Positions 57,370-63,101 of a stretch of 63,101 nt of DNA are shown here, piece by piece. A model generated the notes under the pieces. It was not told the DNA's origin. It saw only the letters and a program-made list of their open reading frames with translations, and searched no databases. Location of the stretch: positions 1-63,101 of the forward strand of contig JAKSYS010000348.1 of the NCBI GenBank assembly GCA_022925895.1, read 5' to 3'. A program made the translations under genes and the position numbers. Every line of letters starts with the position of its first letter. The first letter of the stretch is position 1. This stretch comes from Fragilaria crotonensis. Its lineage: Eukaryota > Bacillariophyta > Fragilariophyceae > Fragilariales > Fragilariaceae.

Positions 57370-57726
57370 CTACATAGGATTGGTCAGCCCACGAGATTCC
57401 GATCGGGCCAACCGGGTTTGATCCTCTTGATTAGGATATATCGCCTCTAGTCTCATCTCTGTGTGAGGTTCGGCGCTCGGGATCGACGTTTGTCGCGTAT
57501 CTTGGTGTTGGGATGCAATATCTTGTAGCTCATCGCTACTAATGACGTCATCAGCTAGAACTCCTGGCGTTGATTCGTAATAAGAATGATGAATGGATGA
57601 TTGCTCTCTATCGTCGGCAATTTGGCTCGAGTCAAACGACAACTCTTTGCTGCAATCGTGCAACGGGTGACTGGGATGGTCCGGATACATCGGGCTCGGG
57701 GTCTTGCACGTAGGGATTTTCTGGCG
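57370..57726 (-). other. LINE inter-ORF region
   Basis: Ser/Asp/His-rich frames at 57690-57370 and 57364-57110. The first may be a shifted C-terminal end of ORF1, the second the N-terminus of ORF2. Not resolvable without a homologous copy. Confidence 0.45.
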
Positions 57727-59923
57727 TCAGACTGTAGAACGATGAGTTGACCGAGATCTGAACTGCTGTGTCGCTTGTTCTTCTGACATGTCTGATTCGG
57801 ATTCTGCAGTTTCGGGAGGTAAAGAAGCATGCGGAGGATACATTACTGGAGACGCCTGTTGTTTTGCAGGTGATTCACGAATAAATTGCCGTTTACGGCC
57901 GCTCGTCAATCGCCTACCACGAACGTCGTGCACTTCCAGGTCATCTTCCGTGGTATCGGCATGTTCACTGGCTCTTTGTACTGGATTAATTCCAACATTA
58001 GGAAAAGATGTCGATTGTTGCATCATTTGCATCACCATCTCGGTTAACATTTGCATGTGCCGATTTTGAGCTGCCATAAACGTCCGAAAATCTGAGTCTG
58101 AATTTTGAGCAATGAATGATGTTGGCTGTTGACTCGGTCGCTGCTGGAGTATCGCTTCTACTTGCCGTGTGATTCGCGTATCCATCTCTTGCTGCTGAGT
58201 TGCAACTTGACGTTCAAATTCCTGTCTTTGGTTCGCCAATTGTCGTTCCATCTCCATACGCTGTTCTGCCACCTGACTTTCAAAAAGACGTTGTTGATCA
58301 GCCGCTTTACGTTCCAACTCTCGCTGTTTATTTTCTGCCTGACGTTCAAGCTCTAAGGCTTGTTGTTGCAGTTTTAAATCCATTTCGCGGCGTTGATGCT
58401 CGGCTTGACGTTCAAGTTCACGTTGATAAGACTCTTTCGACACTTCGAATTGATGCAACTTCATTTTGAGTTCCTCTACTTCTGCTCGACTTGACGCCAA
58501 GTCAGACATGTACTCTTCATCGTATGTGGTTTGCGATGTGGAGGGTGCTTCAGAAACCGACGCTTGACGAGAGGTTCCCTTGACTCGTTGTGCCCATGTC
58601 TTCGAACGGGAGCTCGATCGATCACTTGGTTCTTTGGCTGTCAAGTCAATAATAGACGGTGCATTATCCGATGCTGAATCCTCCGACATTGTTGCTGCGT
58701 ACGACATTGCAGTGTTGATACTCGATGACAAATAAGTACCTTCGCCACTAGAATATCCATCAGAAAACAACGGAGCAACTTCGGGGGGGTCACGAAATCG
58801 CTCATTGATAAGTTTTGCATCAGCAGATACATGGGTTTCGAACCAATCTTGCAGTTGAGATATAACACTGTTTCGAGCCTGATGAAAGGCTGCCTTATTC
58901 ACCAACACTTTGTGACGTCCATCGTGTACAACATTTGAACCTGCAATAACATCTCTAATTCCAGGAACCGCTTTGATATGATCGGACATGTAATACATAG
59001 CATCTATACTCACGTTGTTCATGATGAAAACGTGATTGTCGTGCATGTGCTGTGTTTGTTGTCTGATAAACCGAACATAGGCCTCTGGATGCTTAGATCT
59101 CAATTGAAATGGAACGAAGTCATGTGTATCGCTATATGCGCGTTTCAACGTCTTCAGCAATTCCATCGAGTCCAGTTTTGCGGTTTCGATTGCATATGCT
59201 TTCGTCTTGATGGTCTTCCCGCAATGTTTGATCTGTGGAGTGGTGAAAGCCAATTGAAACTTTGGAATTTTGTCCGGGCCGGCAATTTACTCTGTATGTC
59301 TTGTCGCAATTTTCGGTTGCGGTTGCGACGTCATAAAACTGTGGGTCTAAGCCCATGACAAATCCAAGTTGAGTGGTATCCCAGATATCCTCGGTCCATC
59401 GGTGCTCAGTAAGGAAGCAGTTGTTGTCTCGGAGAAGACGATACACTTTAGGTATGTTTTTGATTTCGGAAAGGGTTACAGACGTCCGAATTCTGTGAAT
59501 AATCAACGCGGAACCTTTCGGAGATGCGATATACTTCTGGTGTTCACCTTGGACAGTATCTCCGACTCTAGATCTTGAATTGGAGTGATGAATTTGAAAC
59601 TGTTTGGAGTGCTGCCCTATGGTCCACCTCATAGTGTCTACAATAGGCATGGTTTGCCCATTGTTATTCATGATCTGAATATCTGCACCACAATATTCTT
59701 GGACTGCTTGAATCCAATGAAGATGGATCTTGGACGGCGACACTGGTTCTCCATTGTTGTTCAGAAGAAATCGGAATTTCACTGTTTTCTCGACAAGGTG
59801 TTGGACATTTGTCCTTCCACCACGTCCACCGGGTGGCGTAACATCTGAGGCATCGTCTGAGATTCCTCTCACAACCGATGGTACACTCCCATCTCTGGGA
59901 GAGCCGACGGGGAGGTCGGTCAT
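57727..59923 (-). pseudogene. LINE ORF1 protein with long coiled coil, one frameshift
   Basis: Starts at ATG 59923 (MTDLPVGSPR) and shifts by one base near 59262 (NSKVSIGF against NSKFQLAF) into the frame ending at 57727, about 730 residues. The N-terminal 300 residues look folded. A coiled coil of about 150 residues with QRELERQA-type heptads follows (58150-58520), then a disordered tail with a basic patch (RGRRLTSGRKRQF). ORF1 proteins of LINEs bind the element RNA as oligomers; no RRM or CCHC knuckle was seen. Confidence 0.8.
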
Positions 59924-60006
59924 GGTCAGTTTCGTTCAGTACAAAACCTACCTAAGATTCACGTAGAAATTAGTAAGGGTCTTACAATTTTTCCTAAGTG
60001 AAAATT

Positions 60007-60190
60007 CTGGATAGTTGAAGCCAGTTTTGCAGAGCTTGCGAACCCATATCGGCGAGAGCTCATCGCTCGGCAATCCAATATGGCAAGGGCGCAGAGACCA
60101 AGCACAAGGCCCATGACTTTAAAAGGGCGACATAGCGCTCAAGCTGAATGGAATAACCTGTTTACAAGCCGTTCGGTTCGTAACGAACAA
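60007..60190 (-). pseudogene. 5' remnant of VWA copy C exon 1 beyond the LINE
   Basis: TCTGGATAGTTGAAG at 60007-60021 repeats 51314-51328. The next 120 bp match copy B exon 1 in patches: GGCAAGGGCGCAGAGACC and GACTTTAAAAGGGCGA. There is a small deletion and no start codon. Confidence 0.85.
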
Positions 60191-60440
60191 GGTGTGGGAC
60201 GAATCGTTCTATTACTCACAGAACGAAACCGCCGATCGAACTGCTCTTGGCTTGTGCTAGAATTATGACTATAATCCGCTTACAGCACTGATGACCTCGG
60301 ATGGTTTGCCTCGCAATGGCGCAATGCCTTTTTGTAGATGGGGATAATTATGATCGTAGAGTCATAATGGACATGAATAGTCAGGCTATATCGTTGTTGT
60401 CAAGAGCACAATTCTGGATTAACTCAAACTCATTGTTCGT
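60191..60440. other. transition between copy C 5' flank and the second LINE
   Basis: Contains patches resembling the duplicated 5' flank (TTATGACTAT, TGATGACCT near 60256-60298) and a degraded stretch of LINE endonuclease (TGTCAAGAGCACAAT, equal to CQEHN, at 60398). The LINE boundary cannot be placed exactly. Confidence 0.4.
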
Positions 60441-60446
60441 TGTCTC

Positions 60447-61448
60447 TTGTATGATACCCTACGGCAGCATTGGTCAAGGACACGCATTACAATGGGGACG
60501 TCACCGATACCATTCGACAACATGTTCAAACCCGGGGGGACAATGATTACGGCAATCAACAGTATCACCGGACGAATCATCGGTACGACCAACGATAAAT
60601 GGGGGAGGTGGGTGAGTCAGACATATCGTGGGCGAGACAATGTTCGGATTACAATTATATCTGCATATCAGGTCGTTACCAACAATCCGAAGGCGGGAAC
60701 CAGTACTGCCGCATCGCAGCAGAGGAGTTTACTCTTACAGTCTAACGATGGATGCACTGAGCCGAGGAAAGCTTTCAAACGGGATTTGCGGCTCTTCATA
60801 CAGGAATGTCTCACAGAAAGACACGAGATACTGTTAGTCGGTGACTTCAATGAATCACTTGGATCAGAAATAGATGGAATGAGCAAGATGGCTGCGGATC
60901 TGAATCTGATAGACCTGATGAAAGTTCGGCATACTCAGTCATCTCCGGCAACCTACTCAAGAGGTCGATCAAGGCTGGATTATGGACTTGCAACACAACA
61001 CGTTGCATCTTCCATGACAAAGTGCGGATATGAATCATTCAACTCCAGGTTCCCAACAGATCATCGAGCGTATTTCTTCGATTTTTCCACGGATCAATTG
61101 TTCGGAAGTGAAACACAGACTTTGGCAAACCCAGAATTACGAATGCTGAAGTCTAACAATGTGGAGCAGGTGACCCATTACGTTAAAACATTGTACGATT
61201 TTATGGAAAGTCGTAATGTCTTTGATCGAGCGGAACGCCTCAATCTCCCAGGTGATCGACACGAATTTGTAGAACGTTTAGATAAAGACGTGGTGAAAGC
61301 GAGTTTGGATGCGGAACAAAGGACGAAGCATTTTAAAGAACCTGCATGGTCAGTTCAACTTGCTCAGGCGAGGCAAAAAGTCTCAATCTTAAAGAAATGC
61401 CTCAGTCCTTCGCACAGGTTTAGATCATCGCAGCATTTTATTGAATGA
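60447..61448 (+). pseudogene. LINE endonuclease domain and linker (second LINE)
   Basis: 333-residue frame. LLVGDFNESLG (Asp, Asn), RLDYGLAT (Asp) and PTDHRAYFFDF (Asp-His) are kept; the upstream Glu block is only seen in another frame near 60400. The frame breaks after LAQARQK. Confidence 0.82.
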
Positions 61449-63101
61449 TATTAACAACGCAGGTCTTGATATCGGTACCATCTACGTTACAGGAATGTTC
61501 GTCACAGCTTCGGCACGCGCAGAAAGAAGTGAAGACCATCGTGTCTACAAGTTTTCAACGTCGAGACGAGGAACGCAATGAACGTATCCGTACTTTGGAC
61601 GAATCTATGGCAAAGGCAGATAAAGCCCATGCAACACTGTTGCGCAGGATCCGGCGCGCGGGTTGATCAAGAGAATGTTTGAAAAATTGAAGATACTTCG
61701 GGCGAGAGGACAACGCAATGGAGTTACCAGCATTGAAATCCCGTGCATCCAGACGACGATCCTAAAACGTGTCAGGACTGGCAGACAATCGATGTCCCCG
61801 ACGAAATTGTCCAACATCTCCAGGCTCGAAATAGGAAACACTTCGGCCAGGCTCATGGAACCCCTTCACGTGCGAACCGTTAAACAATGATTTAGGTTTC
61901 TGCGGTGAAGGTCCAGGTGCTGACGCCATCTTAAGTGGTCAATATCGGGATCATTCCTTTGCTCCTCAAATTCAACTTCTTTTGCAACACCTCAAGATTA
62001 CCGATGAGATGGCTCAACTTCAAACATTTCCAACAATCTCCCAAGAGGAACTGGTGGGTAAACTGAAGGTGTGGCGAGAATCAACCACAACGTCCCCATC
62101 GGGGATGCATTTGGGACATTATAAATCCCTTCTGGCTCGGCATAAGTATTCTAACGCAGTTGATGAAGATGTTTCAGATTCGGAGGCGGCATCAGACACA
62201 TCAAGGTCCCCCAGCGATTATGCGATGAAATGCGAATATGATCGAATGCAACAAGCGATCCTCGGGTGCATTTGTTAATCATCAATTATGCTCTGGGCGC
62301 GGTTATTCACTCAGTCGATGGCGAACAGTTGCAAATACTATCCTCTTTAAGGAGCCTGGAAATGTGAAAATCCACAGAACACGAGTGATACACATATACG
62401 AGGCAGATTATAATCTGGTTCTTGGTTTAAAATGGAGGATCGCTCTATACCAAGCGGAAGCACTCAAACAACTCAATGATGGGCAATATGGATCTAGACC
62501 GAGAAGGAATGCAATCGACCCTGTGATGATTGAAGAATTGCAATTCGAAATCTCACGAGCAACAAGAAAAAGTTTGATTCAAACTAACTATGATGCAGCA
62601 TCGTGTTACGATAGGATCATTCCGAGTATGGCAATGATCGCGAGTCGAAAATTTGGAGTTCCTAAAACTGCCACACACTTAAATGCCAAAACCTTACAAG
62701 AAGCGAGATATCATATTCGAACAGAATTGGGTTTATCTCCCACAAGCTATCAGCATGAAGATAGTATGCCTATCTACGGAACCGGTCAAGGCAGCGGGAA
62801 TTCTCCAATGATCTGGTGTTTCATATCTAGTGTACTCTTCGATTGTTATGAAAAATCCATACCAAGCCGTCTATTGTAATCCCGACAGAACTCATCCGAT
62901 CGACATCAACGCATGATCGGATTTGTGGACGATGCAACGGTCAGGTTAATTCATTTTTACAAGACGAGTCCCCGGAGGATTATTGGACTTGATTCGAAAG
63001 GCCGAACACAATGCCGTTACATGGTCCAACCTGTTGAGTGCAACTGGTGGGTCCCTCGAGTTGTCAAAGTGTTCGTATCACGTCGTACATTGGAAATTTT
63101 C
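61445..63101 (+). pseudogene. LINE reverse transcriptase region (second LINE), frameshifted, cut by the window end
   Basis: Pieces at 61445-61666, 61663-61890, 61982-62278 and 62238-62879 and on to 63101 form one diverged RT. Motif A TNYDAASCYDRII (62581-62620), motif B GTGQGSGNSPMIWCF (62779-62820) and motif C GFVDDAT (62918-62938) are present in successive frames. At least five indels. Confidence 0.82.

Larger units (their letters stand above)
51329..60006 (-). mobile_element. full-length-like non-LTR retrotransposon (LINE) with EN, RT and RNase H
   Basis: 8.68 kb flanked by a 15-bp duplication TCTGGATAGTTGAAG (51314-51328 and 60007-60021). On the - strand: ORF1 (59923-57727), ORF2 endonuclease (57170-56229), RT (56296-53062), RNase H and zinc cluster (53170-51717), C-terminal tail (to 51458). 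The sense 3' end reads GATTTTAGGTC then T7 rather than poly(A). At least six 1-base frameshifts break the ORFs. Domain order resembles the RNase H-bearing I/Tad-like lineages; the clade was not determined. Confidence 0.92.
60400..63101 (+). mobile_element. second LINE of the same superfamily, running off the window
   Basis: On the + strand the order is endonuclease, linker and RT. Its proteins are clearly related to the LINE at 51329-60006 but with many substitutions, so it is another subfamily. The 5' part of the endonuclease is degraded or missing and there is no ORF1, so this copy is probably 5'-truncated. The 3' end lies outside the window. Confidence 0.85.

Overview
The window looks like accessory DNA from a nuclear chromosome of a diatom, probably a pennate one. 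The evidence is Ty1/copia elements of the diatom CoDi kind, an aminotransferase with a diatom-style bipartite plastid leader, short GT-AG introns, OSCA-type membrane channels, bZIP genes and very dense transposon nesting. No rRNA, tRNA or CRISPR array was seen. Family calls rest on motifs read by eye; no database was searched. Many coding regions carry single-base frameshifts, in ordinary genes as well as transposons, so uncorrected long-read indels must be considered throughout.

Layout. 79-14899 is one Ty1/copia element with identical 140-bp LTRs and a GTTAT target duplication. Its pol gene is split by a 9.3-kb DNA transposon (3637-12953, AT duplication, CACAAGGTGG ends) that carries a CMC/Plavaka-like transposase, a candidate 2OG-Fe(II) oxygenase and an unknown basic/acidic protein. 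14905-23560 holds a bZIP pseudogene, two bZIP genes, a palindromic repeat array, three miniature inverted-repeat elements (one carrying a LINE fragment) and a TCAGCA repeat array. 24002-26565 is a decayed DDE transposase split by a LINE fragment with a 15-bp duplication. 28899-31107 has a small hypothetical gene and a convergent plastid-type aspartate/prephenate aminotransferase. 32098-35121 is a complete pogo/Tigger-like transposon with an accessory gene. 35556-38646 is an OSCA/CSC1-type membrane protein gene.

From 39445 to about 60.2 kb lies a threefold segmental duplication. Each unit holds a four-exon gene for a membrane-anchored protein that joins a GT8-like glycosyltransferase domain to a von Willebrand A domain; units 2 and 3 also carry a truncated OSCA relic. 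Copy A (39445-42290) has two frameshifts and an acidic expansion. Copy B (44317-47020) is intact, 824 aa. Copy C (48797-51328 plus remnants at 60007-60140) is broken in exon 1 by an 8.7-kb LINE (51329-60006) with ORF1, endonuclease, reverse transcriptase and RNase H. A second, diverged LINE runs in the opposite direction from about 60.4 kb off the window edge.

The most unusual points are: a copia element whose primer-binding site exactly complements its own LTR sequence directly after the pol stop codon, suggesting self-priming; a DNA transposon carrying a candidate oxygenase; LINE copies that end in oligo(T) rather than poly(A); and a GT8-VWA fusion that has lost the DxD motif in every copy.
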